Assembly (NCBI RefSeq): GCF_014270065.1
Contig: NZ_JACNME010000003.1
Coordinates: 62,001-126,000 of the forward strand
DNA: 64,000 nucleotides
DNA from: Quadrisphaera sp. RL12-1S
Lineage (GTDB): Bacteria > Actinomycetota > Actinomycetes > Actinomycetales > Quadrisphaeraceae
Direction of reading: 5' to 3'
Shown: piece after piece, positions 18,518 to 28,878 of the stretch
How positions within the stretch are numbered: position 1 is the first letter of the stretch
Layout: every line of letters starts with the position of its first letter
Position numbers and translations under genes: made by a program
Notes under the pieces: model-generated
The model's database searches: none
The model's input: the letters and a program-made list of their open reading frames with translations, nothing else
What the model was told of the DNA's origin: nothing

Positions 18518-20899
18518 ATGGACACCAGCCAGGCTCCCGCCAGCCTCGACGTCGAGCTCCTGCGCCAGGTGGCGCGGGGTGAGAGCCCCTTCCCCCACGA
18601 CGTCCTGGGCGCCCACCAGGCCCCGGACGGCACCATCACCGTGCGCACCCTGCGGCCGCTGGCCGAGCAGGTGGTGCTGCTGACGCCGGACGGCGTGCGC
18701 ACGCCCTTCACCCACCAGGCCGAGGGCGTGTGGGCGGCCGTCATGCCCGGGGACGCCGTCACCGACTACCGGGTCGAGGTGACGATGCCGGGCGAGAGCG
18801 CCCAGCTCCTGGACGACCCGTACCGGTTCCTGCCCACCCTGACGCCCTTCGACCTGCACCTCATCTCCGAGGGCCGCCACGAGGAGCTGTGGACCGTCCT
18901 GGGCGCCCACGTGCAGCGCTGGCCGGGAGCCATGGGCGAGGTGCGCGGCACGTCCTTCGCGGTCTGGGCGCCCCGGGCGCGCGCCGTGCAGGTGGTGGGC
19001 GACTTCAACGGCTGGGACGGGCGCCAGAGCTCCATGCGCAACATGGGCAGCTCCGGGGTCTGGGAGGTCTTCCTGCCCGGGGTCGGCGTGGGCACGCGCT
19101 ACAAGTTCCGCATCCAGACGCAGTCGGGCGGGTGGGTCGAGAAGGCCGACCCGATGGCGCGGGCCACCGAGGTGCCCCCGCTGACGGCGTCGGTGGTCAC
19201 CGAGTCGACGTACAGCTGGAACGACGAGGAGTGGATCGCGCAGCGGGCGCGCACGGACGCGACCACCTCGCCGATGAGCGTCTACGAGGTGCACCTGGCC
19301 TCCTGGCGTCCCGGCCTGGACTACCGCGAGGCCGCCGACCAGCTGGCCGAGTACGCCTCGGCCGCCGGCTTCACGCACGTGGAGCTGCTGCCGATCGCCG
19401 AGCACCCCTTCGGCGGGTCCTGGGGCTACCAGGTCACCGGCTACTACGCCCCCACCTCGCGCCTGGGCACCCCCGACGACGCGAAGTACCTCGTCGACCG
19501 CCTCCACCGGGCGGGCCTCGGCGTCATCCTCGACTGGGTGCCCGCGCACTTCCCGAAGGACGAGTGGGCGCTGGCCCGGTTCGACGGCGAGCCGCTGTAC
19601 GAGTACCCCGACCCCCGCAAGGGCGAGCACCCCGACTGGGGCACCCTCGTGCCCGACTACGGCCGCCCCGAGGTCCGCAACTTCCTCGTGGCGAACGCTG
19701 TGTACTGGCTGCAGGAGTTCCACATCGACGGCCTGCGCGTGGACGCCGTCGCCTCGATGCTCTACCTGGACTACTCCCGCCAGAGCGGGCAGTGGGTGCC
19801 CAACCGCTTCGGCGGGCGGGAGCACCTGGAGGCCATCGAGTTCCTCCAGGAGGTCAACGCCACGGCGTACAAGCGGGTCCCCGGCATCGTCATGATCGCC
19901 GAGGAGTCGACGGCGTGGCCGGGCGTCACGCGCCCCACCGACGCCGGCGGCCTCGGCTTCGGCTTGAAGTGGAACATGGGGTGGATGCACGACTCGCTGC
20001 GCTACCTCGGCGAGGACCCCGTCAACCGCAGCTGGCACCACGGCGAGATGACCTTCGCGATGGTCTACGCCTACTCCGAGAACTACGTGCTGCCCATCAG
20101 CCACGACGAGGTCGTGCACGGCAAGGGCTCGCTCCTGCGCAAGGCCCCCGGGGACCGGTGGCAGCAGGTGGCCACGCTGCGCGCCTTCCTCGCGTTCATG
20201 TGGGCCCACCCGGGCAAGCAGCTGCTCTTCATGGGCCAGGAGTTCGGCCAGGAGGCGGAGTGGTCCGAGGGCCGCGGGCTGGACTGGTGGCTGCTCGACC
20301 AGCCGCTGCACGCCGGCGTCCTGGCGGCCCTCACCGACCTCAACCGGGTCTACAAGGGGACCCCGGCCCTGTACGAGCTCGACACCGACCCCGCGGGCTT
20401 CTCGTGGATCAGCGCTGACGACTCCTCGCACAACACGTTCTCGTTCATCCGCTGGGACTCCGAGCGGCGCCCGCTGGTGTTCATCGTGAACTTCGCGGGC
20501 GTGCCCCACGAGGACTACCGCCTCGGCTTCCCCGGCGCGGGCACCTGGACCGAGGTCATCAACACCGACGACACCCGCTACGGCGGGTCGGGCGTCACCA
20601 ACGGCGGGTCGGTCGAGGTGGCCGCGGAGCCGCACTGGGGCCAGCCGGCCTCGGCGCTGGTGCGCATCCCGCCGCTGGGCGCGGTCTGGTTCACCCCGCA
20701 GGAGTGGCCGCCGGCCGAGGGTGCCGCACCGGCCACCGCAGCGGTGGCCGCCGCGGGGACCGCGACCTCCTCGGAGGCCGCGGAGGCCACCGACGTCTCC
20801 GAGGCCGAGGCCCGTGAGACCGACGGCGCGGCGCTCGACGAGCTGGTCGTCGCCGCCGACCCGCCCGAGTACCTCAAGAACGAGGACGAGCAGGCCTGA
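18518..20899 (+). CDS. glgB: 1,4-alpha-glucan branching enzyme
   Basis: A 793-residue GH13 branching enzyme. It has two N-terminal beta modules (about residues 15-110 and 125-225, the second with [21 protein letters not shown]) as in the long actinobacterial type. The barrel follows with [16 protein letters not shown], nucleophile D409 in [11 protein letters not shown]462 in MIAEEST and D530 in [12 protein letters not shown]. The final 60 residues are an Ala/Glu/Thr-rich extension ending [10 protein letters not shown], beyond the usual length. ATG at 18518 is preferred over the GTG at 18509 because AGGGTGAGGG lies just ahead. It completes chain branching for the GlgE pathway. Confidence 0.96.
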   Translation: MDTSQAPASLDVELLRQVARGESPFPHDVLGAHQAPDGTITVRTLRPLAEQVVLLTPDGVRTPFTHQAEGVWAAVMPGDAVTDYRVEVTMPGESAQLLDDPYRFLPTLTPFDLHLISEGRHEELWTVLGAHVQRWPGAMGEVRGTSFAVWAPRARAVQVVGDFNGWDGRQSSMRNMGSSGVWEVFLPGVGVGTRYKFRIQTQSGGWVEKADPMARATEVPPLTASVVTESTYSWNDEEWIAQRARTDATTSPMSVYEVHLASWRPGLDYREAADQLAEYASAAGFTHVELLPIAEHPFGGSWGYQVTGYYAPTSRLGTPDDAKYLVDRLHRAGLGVILDWVPAHFPKDEWALARFDGEPLYEYPDPRKGEHPDWGTLVPDYGRPEVRNFLVANAVYWLQEFHIDGLRVDAVASMLYLDYSRQSGQWVPNRFGGREHLEAIEFLQEVNATAYKRVPGIVMIAEESTAWPGVTRPTDAGGLGFGLKWNMGWMHDSLRYLGEDPVNRSWHHGEMTFAMVYAYSENYVLPISHDEVVHGKGSLLRKAPGDRWQQVATLRAFLAFMWAHPGKQLLFMGQEFGQEAEWSEGRGLDWWLLDQPLHAGVLAALTDLNRVYKGTPALYELDTDPAGFSWISADDSSHNTFSFIRWDSERRPLVFIVNFAGVPHEDYRLGFPGAGTWTEVINTDDTRYGGSGVTNGGSVEVAAEPHWGQPASALVRIPPLGAVWFTPQEWPPAEGAAPATAAVAAAGTATSSEAAEATDVSEAEARETDGAALDELVVAADPPEYLKNEDEQA

Positions 20900-20911
20900 C
20901 AGCCTCTCGAG

Positions 20912-20966
20912 GACGACGACGGCGCCCCGCCGCTGACCAGGTCAGCGGCGGGGCGCCGTCGTCGTC
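20912..20966. terminator. perfect 26-bp stem, 3-nt loop bidirectional terminator
   Basis: The arms at 20912-20937 and 20941-20966 are perfectly complementary over 26 bp with a CAG loop. It lies between the convergent glgB (plus) and the thioredoxin-like gene (minus), 12 nt after the glgB stop, so it should work in both directions. The plus-strand right arm ends in GTCGTCGTC rather than a U-tract. Confidence 0.85.
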
Positions 20967-21008
20967 GGTAGCCGGCCGGGCGGGCGGCCGGCCGTTCAGC
21001 CGGGGGCC

Positions 21009-22016
21009 TCAGTAGAGGGCGGCCGCGAGGGTGCGGCGGGCGGTGGCGACGCGCGGGTCGTCCGCGCCGACCACCTCGAACAGCTCCACCAGACGGGCGC
21101 GCAGCGCGTCGCGCTCGTCGCCGTGGGTGGTGCGCACGAGCGCGACGAGCCGGGCGAAGGCGCCCTCGGCGTCTCCGGCGAGCACCTGGTGGTCGGCGGC
21201 GAGCAGCCCGGCCTGGACGTCGGCCGGGGCGTCGTCGGCGGCGCGCACGGCCTGCGGTGCCTGCGTGCCCCGGGTGCGGCGGCGCAGCTCGATGCTGGCC
21301 AGCCCGACCGCCGCCTCCGCGTCCGCCGGCGCCTCCGCGAGCGCCCGGCGGTAGGCGTCGGCCGCGGCGTCGAGGTCGCCGCGGGTGATGGCCTCGCGCG
21401 CCTCGGCGTGCAGCGGGGGCACGGGCGGCTCGGCGGGGCCGCCGTCGGCGCCGGCCTCGCCCTCGCCGATCCCCCCGGCGGCGCCCGGCACCCGGCCGGT
21501 GACGCCGTTGGCCGCGGCGACCTTGAGCAGCTCGTCGAGGACCTGCCGGACCTGGGGCTCGGGGTAGGCGCCCTGGAACAGGGGCACGGGCTGGCCGGCC
21601 AGCACGGCGACGACGGTGGGGATCGACTGCACCTGGAAGGCCGCGGCGATCTGCGGGTTGGCGTCCACGTCCACCTTGGCCAGCAGGAAGGCGCCCGCGT
21701 ACTCCTCCGCCAGGCGCTCCAGCACCGGGGAGAGCTGCTTGCACGGCCCGCACCACGTGGCCCACAGGTCCACCACCACGGGCACCTGGGCGGACAGCTG
21801 CACCAGGGAGGAGAACTCGGCGTCGGTGACGTCGAGCACCACGCTGGCGCCGCCGGCAGGAGCCTGCTCGGCGGGAGGTGCCGCGCCGTCGCCGACGGGC
21901 GCCGCGGGGGCGCTGGGCGGCGCCGCGGGGCGCTGGGGCCGGTTGGCCAGGCCAGAGAGGTCGACGGCGCCGCGCAGGTTCAGGCGCGGGCCGGGGCGGC
22001 TCGCCGGAGTGCTCAT
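21009..22016 (-). CDS. thioredoxin-domain/TPR co-chaperone (CnoX/YbbN-like)
   Basis: A 335-residue protein with a Pro/Ala-rich N-terminal 60 residues, a thioredoxin domain (about 65-170) and a C-terminal TPR-like helical part (about 200-335; AITRGDLDAAADAYRRALAEAP). Unlike E. coli CnoX, which lost the redox CxxC, this one keeps WCGPC, and it has the cis-proline region in SIPTVV. In the family it protects unfolded proteins from oxidation and hands them to chaperonin or DnaK; here that is inferred. ATG at 22016 was chosen to match actinobacterial homologues. It is convergent with glgB and separated by the strong terminator. Confidence 0.85.
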   Translation of the reverse strand: MSTPASRPGPRLNLRGAVDLSGLANRPQRPAAPPSAPAAPVGDGAAPPAEQAPAGGASVVLDVTDAEFSSLVQLSAQVPVVVDLWATWCGPCKQLSPVLERLAEEYAGAFLLAKVDVDANPQIAAAFQVQSIPTVVAVLAGQPVPLFQGAYPEPQVRQVLDELLKVAAANGVTGRVPGAAGGIGEGEAGADGGPAEPPVPPLHAEAREAITRGDLDAAADAYRRALAEAPADAEAAVGLASIELRRRTRGTQAPQAVRAADDAPADVQAGLLAADHQVLAGDAEGAFARLVALVRTTHGDERDALRARLVELFEVVGADDPRVATARRTLAAALY

Positions 22017-22039
22017 GCCCCCATCCTCCCCCAGCCCGG

Positions 22040-23020
22040 TCAGCGGACGGCCACCCCGGTGGTGCCCCGCTGCCCCGCCACCAGGGCCACCTGCCCCGAC
22101 GTCGGCACCCGCAGCACCACCACCTCTGCGGTGGACACGTCCAGGCCCTTCGGGGCGGAGGAGCGCCCGGCGAGCGCGGCGAGGTCGGGGGGCAGCGACT
22201 GCACCACCCCGGCGCCGCGGGGGGTGAACGTGCGCTTCCCGGCGAGGACGCCCACGACGAGCGCTCCCCCGTCGGTGGTGCGCAGCGACCACAGGGCGCC
22301 CTCCCGCGGTGCGTGGGCGGCCGCGTAGTCGACGTAGCCGGAGACGCCGTCCCGTTCGGCCCGCTGCTCGGCGAGGACCTGGGTGCGCAGCGGGTCCTCG
22401 GCCAGCCCGGCGGCGGCCGGGGAGCCGTCCCCGCGGGTCAGGACGTCGGCGTAGCCGGCCACGGCCTGAGCCGGGGTCACCACCAGGCCCGGGGCGTCAG
22501 CGGGCAGTGCCTCGGCGGCACCGCCGCTGGACGCGGGCTGCGGCAGGGCGGCCCCCGGCAGCACGGCCGCCGAGGCCACCACCCGGTAGGGGTTGCGCGG
22601 TCCTTCCTGCACGAGGACCACCACCTGCGGGACCGCGCCCCCACCCGGCTGGAGGGCGGTGAGGAACCAGCGCGGCCAGGTCCCGGCGGGGGGCACGGCC
22701 GTGAGGAGCTGCTGCCCGGCCAGCGGTGCGGGCTCGGGGCTCGTGGGGACGGCGGCGCGCACGGTGAGGGCCGCGCGGCGCACCTCCAGCTCGGCCCCGG
22801 CGTACCGGGCCTCCAGCCCGTCACCGGACGCCTGCGCCACCGCGCTGAGGATGCGCGCCACCTGCGGCGCTGCGACGGAGGCGACCGGTGCCGTGCCGGC
22901 GGCCGCCGCGCGCTCTGTGGCCGCGGGGCCCCCGCACGCGCTCAGCCCCCCGAGCAGCACCGCGGCCAGGGCGCCGGCAGTGGCCACCACGACGACGACG
23001 CGGATGCGCAGGCGCCTCAC
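22040..23020 (-). CDS. putative lipoprotein of unknown function
   Basis: A 326-residue exported lipoprotein: MRRLRIRV, a hydrophobic core and lipobox GGLSACG near residue 29. The mature part resembles actinobacterial lipoproteins of the DUF8094 kind, with WPRWFLTALQPGGGAVPQVVVL, a YRVVASAAVLPGA segment and VITPAQAVAGYADVL-like sequence. I do not recognise a function. The GTG start overlaps the stop of the upstream membrane-protein gene (GTGA at 23017-23020), so the two proteins are probably made together and may form a complex at the membrane. The DUF name is from memory and would need a profile search. Confidence 0.7.
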   Translation of the reverse strand: MRRLRIRVVVVVATAGALAAVLLGGLSACGGPAATERAAAAGTAPVASVAAPQVARILSAVAQASGDGLEARYAGAELEVRRAALTVRAAVPTSPEPAPLAGQQLLTAVPPAGTWPRWFLTALQPGGGAVPQVVVLVQEGPRNPYRVVASAAVLPGAALPQPASSGGAAEALPADAPGLVVTPAQAVAGYADVLTRGDGSPAAAGLAEDPLRTQVLAEQRAERDGVSGYVDYAAAHAPREGALWSLRTTDGGALVVGVLAGKRTFTPRGAGVVQSLPPDLAALAGRSSAPKGLDVSTAEVVVLRVPTSGQVALVAGQRGTTGVAVR

Positions 23021-23772
23021 GGGACGGCCTCCGCTGACGCCCGCGATCGCAGCACCACGAGCACAGCACGCACCACCGCGGTCCCCGCGGCGGCGGCGCA
23101 GGCGGCACCGACGACGAGCAGGACGACCGCGACCAGCGGCACCGGGCGGCTGCTCCACGTGAGATCCACCTGCGCGGGGGCCGGTGCCGTGCCGTCGGAG
23201 GCCACCAGCACCGCCTCCGGGGCGAGCCCGCCCGCCCCGGAACCGCCTGCGAGGTCCAGCTCGGCACTGCCCTGGCCGCGCTGCTGCGCCGTCCACAGGT
23301 CGCTGCCGGAGGGGTCCGGGGCCGTGGCGGCGCCGTCGGTCCGCTCGACGCGCACGCCGCCGTCGTCGTCGAGCCCGGTGGCCGCTGCGGCGGCGGTGCC
23401 CCGGGTCCAGGCACGGACGTCCTCGGCGCTGCCGCGGGCCACGAGGACCGGGCCGTCGCCGCGGGCGCTGACCACCACGCGCCCCTCCCGGGCGCTCAGC
23501 AGCTCCGCGGACAGGACCACCAGCGGCGCGGACGCGCCCACCGGGAGGACGGCGGTGGTGCGCTGCGCCGGGCGCGCCACGGTGGCCAGCAGGGCGCCCC
23601 CCGCGAGCAGGAGCACAGCGAGCAGTCCCAGCGCGCCCACCCAGCGCCGGGTGGGGCGGCTGCCGTCCCGGGACCGGGCGCCGAGCCGGCGGACGAGCAG
23701 GGCGGGAAGCCCGCGACGGGCCGCGCGGGAGTCGGCGCGCCGGGCCGCCCGGCGGGGGCTGACCTCGGTCAC
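23017..23772 (-). CDS. hypothetical membrane protein with two helices
   Basis: A 251-residue protein with a strongly basic N-terminus (RRAARRADSRAARRG), a membrane helix at about residues 44-64, an extracytoplasmic stretch of some 140 residues and a second helix at about 212-238. The middle part contains EAVLVASDGTAPAPAQVDLTW but no recognisable motif. GTG start 12 nt downstream of the thiamine-binding protein gene. It is coupled to the lipoprotein gene downstream. The topology (both ends inside) suggests it holds the lipoprotein partner or faces the cell wall. Confidence 0.7.
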   Translation of the reverse strand: MTEVSPRRAARRADSRAARRGLPALLVRRLGARSRDGSRPTRRWVGALGLLAVLLLAGGALLATVARPAQRTTAVLPVGASAPLVVLSAELLSAREGRVVVSARGDGPVLVARGSAEDVRAWTRGTAAAAATGLDDDGGVRVERTDGAATAPDPSGSDLWTAQQRGQGSAELDLAGGSGAGGLAPEAVLVASDGTAPAPAQVDLTWSSRPVPLVAVVLLVVGAACAAAAGTAVVRAVLVVLRSRASAEAVP

Positions 23773-23784
23773 CGGCTCACCGGC

Positions 23785-24114
23785 TCACTGGCCGCGGCCG
23801 GGCTCGCCCTCGGCGCGCTCGACGGCGGCCTCGAGCCGGTCCAGCTTGCCCTGCAGCTCACCCGTGCGGCCGGGCCGGATGTCGGCCTTGAGCACGAGGG
23901 ACACGCGCGGACTGGCGCTGGCCACCGCCTCGCAGGCGCGGCGCACCACGTCCATGCACTCGTCCCACTCCCCCTCGAGCGTGGTGAACATGGCGTCCGT
24001 GCGGTGCGGGAGCCCGCTGGAGCGCACCACGCGCACGGCCGCGGCGACCGCGTCGGTCACCGAGCCGTCCGCGTCGCTGGCGTTGCCGGGGGACACGGAG
24101 AACGCGACGAGCAT
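23785..24114 (-). CDS. thiamine-binding protein (MTH1187/YkoF-like, DUF77)
   Basis: A 109-residue protein of the MTH1187/DUF77 family: MLVAFSVSPGNA at the start (first beta strand), GSVTDAVAAAVRVVRSSGLPHRTDAMFTTLEGEW in the middle, and VSLVLKADIRPGR as the last strand, followed by a charged helix. Relatives bind thiamine or related ligands between ferredoxin-like subunits in the cytoplasm. The acidic GEWDECMDVV helix is characteristic. ATG start is clear. Family call good; ligand inferred. Confidence 0.85.
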   Translation of the reverse strand: MLVAFSVSPGNASDADGSVTDAVAAAVRVVRSSGLPHRTDAMFTTLEGEWDECMDVVRRACEAVASASPRVSLVLKADIRPGRTGELQGKLDRLEAAVERAEGEPGRGQ

Positions 24115-24194
24115 GCGCCCACGGTAGCCACGGGCGGGGCGCCCCGCGGCGGTTCAGCGGGCCCGCGGCGACGTGCTCTGCGCCCGGAGCGCCC

Positions 24195-24545
24195 TCAGCG
24201 GGGACGGCGGTGGGCGCGGGCGCGCCAGCAGGAGCGGTGCCAGTGGCGGCGCTCCGACGGACCGACCCCGGGCGGGGCGTCCGCGGGCCAGGCCACCACG
24301 TGCGCGGTGCCGGGCTGGATGACCTGGTCGCAGCCCGGGCACCGGTAGGGCTTGAGGGCCGCCGCGCCCGGCACGGCGCGCACGAGCCAGTCGCCGTCGG
24401 GACCGCTCTCCCCGGTGGCCCAGCCGACCGGGCGGGTGGGCTCGGGCGCCGTCGCCTGCCGGGCCTGCGACCGCGCACCGCGCCGGCCGGCGGAGCGCGG
24501 GACGGGCTGGGGACGACGGCGCGGCACCTCACCATCATCCGGCAT
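24195..24545 (-). CDS. small conserved actinobacterial protein with CxxC (zinc-ribbon-like)
   Basis: A 116-residue protein. The N-terminal half is basic and low complexity; the C-terminal half has [20 protein letters not shown] and RRHWHRSCW, giving two Cys, a His, and a later His-Cys set that could hold one zinc. This pattern is conserved in actinobacterial proteins often annotated loosely as ATP/GTP-binding, for which I see no P-loop here. ATG at 24545 is used; a GTG lies one codon upstream. It is divergent from nucS with only 47 nt between starts. Confidence 0.75.
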   Translation of the reverse strand: MPDDGEVPRRRPQPVPRSAGRRGARSQARQATAPEPTRPVGWATGESGPDGDWLVRAVPGAAALKPYRCPGCDQVIQPGTAHVVAWPADAPPGVGPSERRHWHRSCWRARAHRRPR

Positions 24546-24592
24546 CACCAGCCATCACCGGCCATCCACGAGGCTCGGTAACGTGCGCGCTC

Positions 24593-25288
24593 GTGCGCCT
24601 CGTCATCGCCCGCTGCTCGGTCGACTACGAGGGGCGGCTCAACGCCCACCTGCCCCTCGCCACCCGACTGCTGCTCGTCAAGGCCGACGGCAGCGTGCTC
24701 GTGCACGCCGACGGCGGCTCCTACAAGCCGCTCAACTGGATGAGCCCGCCGTGCTCGCTGGCGGTGGCCCCCGCTGACGGCCCGCACGCCGCGGCCGGGG
24801 CGCAGGAGGTGTGGACGGTGCGCTCGGCCAAGACCGAGGACCGCCTGGTCGTGGCGGTGCACGAGGTGCTCCACGACTCCACCCACGAGCTCGGCACCGA
24901 CCCCGGTCTGGTCAAGGACGGCGTGGAGGCGCAGCTGCAGAAGCTGCTGGCGGAGCAGGTCGAGCTGCTGGGCGAGGGCCACCAGCTGGTGCGCCGCGAG
25001 TACCCGACGGCCATCGGCCCCGTGGACCTGCTCGTGCGCTCGCCCCACGGCGGCACGGTGGCGGTGGAGGTCAAGCGCCGGGCGGAGATCGACGGCGTGG
25101 AGCAGCTGACCCGCTACCTGCAGCTGCTCAACCGGGACCCGCTGCTGGCCCCGGTGGAGGGCGTCCTGGCGGCGCAGGAGATCCGGCCCCAGGCGCGCGT
25201 GCTCGCCACCGACCGCGGCATCCGCTGCGTGGTGCTCGACTACGACGCGCTGCGCGGCGTCGACGACGTGGAGTCCCGGCTCTTCTGA
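24593..25288 (+). CDS. nucS: mismatch-specific endonuclease NucS (EndoMS)
   Basis: A 231-residue nuclease that cuts both strands at mismatches and provides the noncanonical mismatch repair of actinobacteria, which lack MutS/MutL. The N-terminal dimerisation domain begins [21 protein letters not shown] and has [14 protein letters not shown]. The C-terminal RecB-like nuclease has [12 protein letters not shown] and [21 protein letters not shown], which hold the catalytic Asp, Glu and Lys. The protein ends in ESRLF, similar to the short sliding-clamp-binding tail of known NucS. The start is a GTG. Loss of this gene gives a mutator phenotype in mycobacteria. Confidence 0.95.
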   Translation: MRLVIARCSVDYEGRLNAHLPLATRLLLVKADGSVLVHADGGSYKPLNWMSPPCSLAVAPADGPHAAAGAQEVWTVRSAKTEDRLVVAVHEVLHDSTHELGTDPGLVKDGVEAQLQKLLAEQVELLGEGHQLVRREYPTAIGPVDLLVRSPHGGTVAVEVKRRAEIDGVEQLTRYLQLLNRDPLLAPVEGVLAAQEIRPQARVLATDRGIRCVVLDYDALRGVDDVESRLF

Positions 25289-25326
25289 GGCTGGTGCCGC
25301 CTGCTGCCCTGCCGCACCATGGGCGG

Positions 25327-25659
25327 ATGGGAGTGAGCGCGAGCGGCACGGCGTTCGGGGTGTGGACGACGTTCGGGCTGTCCCTGCTCATGCTGGGCGT
25401 GCTCGTCCTCGCGCTCCGCTGGACGTTCTCCCGGGGTCACTCGGTGGTGGCCCGCAAGCCGCGCACCGGCCGGGCCAGCGAGTACGGGCTGCTCGTGGTG
25501 GTGAGCGAGCCGGGCACGTTCGTCGAGGCTGAGGTGGACCGGCAGCGCCTCGTGGCCGCGGGGCTGCGCGCCACGCTCGCACCCACCACCGACGGCCCGC
25601 GGGTCCTGGTCTTCCCCGAGGACGCGAGCATCGCGCGCGCCCTGCTCGAGGCCGCGTAG
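25327..25659 (+). CDS. single-helix hypothetical membrane protein
   Basis: A 110-residue protein: one N-terminal membrane helix at about residues 10-30 (VWTTFGLSLLMLGVLVLALRW), a basic hinge (RKPRTGRAS), and a soluble domain (EYGLLVVVSEPGTFVEAEVDRQRLVAAGLRATLAP) with an alternating strand-helix pattern like DUF2007/signal-transducing small folds. It lies 38 nt after nucS on the same strand and homologues commonly follow nucS in actinobacteria. No known function. ATG at 25327 was chosen. Confidence 0.7.
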   Translation: MGVSASGTAFGVWTTFGLSLLMLGVLVLALRWTFSRGHSVVARKPRTGRASEYGLLVVVSEPGTFVEAEVDRQRLVAAGLRATLAPTTDGPRVLVFPEDASIARALLEAA

Positions 25660-25669
25660 CGGCCAGCCC

Positions 25670-25686
25670 GCTCGAGCAGTTCGAGC
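25670..25686. terminator. weak hairpin between convergent genes
   Basis: A 6-bp stem GCTCGA / TCGAGC with a 5-nt loop lies between the stops of the nucS-linked gene (plus) and DUF2550 (minus). On the minus strand it is preceded by two direct copies of AGGGCCGCGC. Its termination strength is doubtful. Confidence 0.3.
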
Positions 25687-25708
25687 CGCGCGGCCCTGCA
25701 GCGCGGCC

Positions 25709-26155
25709 CTACAGCGCCGGGTGGCCGCCGGGTGACCCCGGCGGGGCCGCTTCCAGCCAGGAGGTGAAACCGGTCGCCGCGTCGGGGCTCATGCCCAGCT
25801 CCAGGCAGGCGCCGCGGTGGGTGCACCGCACCACGACGTCCCCCGGCTGCAGGGCCAGCCCCTCCTCGGCGCCCGGTGAGCGGCGCCCGACCACCTCCAG
25901 GTCGGTGCGCGCCCACGTCGAGCGCGGACCGGGGCGCAGGGACAGCACGCTCCACCACTGCACGTGGTGGCTGCCGAACCTGCCGATGCCCACGGTCCAC
26001 GCCCGCCCGCGGCGGCGCACGGCGCACTCGAAGCTGCCGGGCACCTTCACCAGCGCCCGCCGGCGCAGCGCGACCGCCACGAGGAGGAGGGCGAGCAGCA
26101 CCAGGGCTGACGCCGCGGCGATCGCGACGTCGAGGAGCAGGGCCTCGAGCGGCAA
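25709..26155 (-). CDS. DUF2550 family membrane protein
   Basis: A 148-residue protein with one N-terminal membrane helix (about residues 8-30) followed by the DUF2550 signature VKVPGSFECAVRRRGRAWTVGIGRFG and VQWWSVLSLRPGPRSTWARTDLEVVGRR. It directly follows atpC in actinobacteria, as here with a 5-nt gap. Function unknown. No ATG or GTG fits; the best start is TTG at 26155 (MPLEALLLDV), which places the helix correctly. Low-efficiency initiation and coupling to atpC would keep its level low. Confidence 0.82.
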   Translation of the reverse strand: MPLEALLLDVAIAAASALVLLALLLVAVALRRRALVKVPGSFECAVRRRGRAWTVGIGRFGSHHVQWWSVLSLRPGPRSTWARTDLEVVGRRSPGAEEGLALQPGDVVVRCTHRGACLELGMSPDAATGFTSWLEAAPPGSPGGHPAL

Positions 26156-26160
26156 CCCCG

Positions 26161-27911
<1,751 letters not shown>

Positions 27912-27934
27912 TCAGCGGACGATCTAGGCGGTGG

Positions 27935-28834
27935 TCAGCGGGCCGAGGTCATGGCGTCAGCGCCGCTGACGATCTCGGAGATCTCCTGCGTGATCTCCGC
28001 CTGGCGGGCCTGGTTCGCCAGCCGGGTGAAGTCCTTGATGATGTCGTCGGCGTTGTCGCCGGCGGCCTTCATCGCGCGCTGGCGAGCGGCGTGCTCGCTG
28101 GCGGACGCCTGCAGGAGCAGGTTGTAGATGCGGGCGCTGATGTAGCGCGGCAGGAGCGCGTCGAGCACGGTCTCGGGGTCCGGCTCGAAGGAGTAGAGCG
28201 GCAGCACCTCGTTGGACGGGGGCGCCTCGACGCCCTCGACCACCTCGAGCGGCAGGAGCCGCAGCGCCTGCGGCTCCTGGGTGACCATCGACAGGAAGCG
28301 CGTCGAGACGACGTGGATCTCGTCCACGCCGCCGTCGGCACCTCCGCGCTGGAACGCGGCCACCAGGGCCTCGCCCACCTCGTCGGCCAGCTCGTACGTG
28401 GGCGACTCCGAGGAGCCGGTCCACTCCGCCTCGATGGCGCGCCGGCGGAAGCGGTAGTACGTCACGCCCTTGCGGCCGAGGACGTACAGGACCGGCTCGA
28501 CGCCCCGCTCGCGCAGCGTCGCGACGAGGCGCTCCGCCTCGCGCAGCGTGTTCGAGGAGTAGGCGCCCGCCATGCCGCGGTCACTCGTCACGACGAGGAC
28601 CGCGGCCCGCTTCGGGTCCTCCCGCTCGGTGAGCAGGGGGTGCTCGGCGTCGGTGTAGGTGGCCACCGCCGAGACGGCCCGCGTCAGCGCCCGGGCGTAG
28701 GGGCTGGAGGCCGCCACCGCCTGGCGCGCCTTGGCGATGCGCGACGTCGCGATGAGCTCCATCGCGCGGAAGATCTTCTGGATCGACTGGGTCGACTTGA
28801 TGCGACCCCGGTACTCACGCAGCTGCCCGGCCAC
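27935..28834 (-). CDS. atpG: ATP synthase F1 gamma subunit
   Basis: The 299-residue rotor shaft. The N-terminal helix ([26 protein letters not shown]) and C-terminal helix ([41 protein letters not shown]-type) form the coiled coil; the Rossmann part has [14 protein letters not shown]. The stretch after [16 protein letters not shown] is a slightly long loop, as in actinobacterial gamma subunits. GTG start. Confidence 0.97.
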   Translation of the reverse strand: MAGQLREYRGRIKSTQSIQKIFRAMELIATSRIAKARQAVAASSPYARALTRAVSAVATYTDAEHPLLTEREDPKRAAVLVVTSDRGMAGAYSSNTLREAERLVATLRERGVEPVLYVLGRKGVTYYRFRRRAIEAEWTGSSESPTYELADEVGEALVAAFQRGGADGGVDEIHVVSTRFLSMVTQEPQALRLLPLEVVEGVEAPPSNEVLPLYSFEPDPETVLDALLPRYISARIYNLLLQASASEHAARQRAMKAAGDNADDIIKDFTRLANQARQAEITQEISEIVSGADAMTSAR

Positions 28835-28878
28835 CGGAGCCTCCTCTCGTCGTCGTCGTCATCGTCGGTGCGGTCACG

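Noticed and set aside
18368-20635. A 755-codon minus frame across glgB
   Set aside because: Same shadow effect; no start signal or motif, and glgB catalytic residues fix the plus frame.
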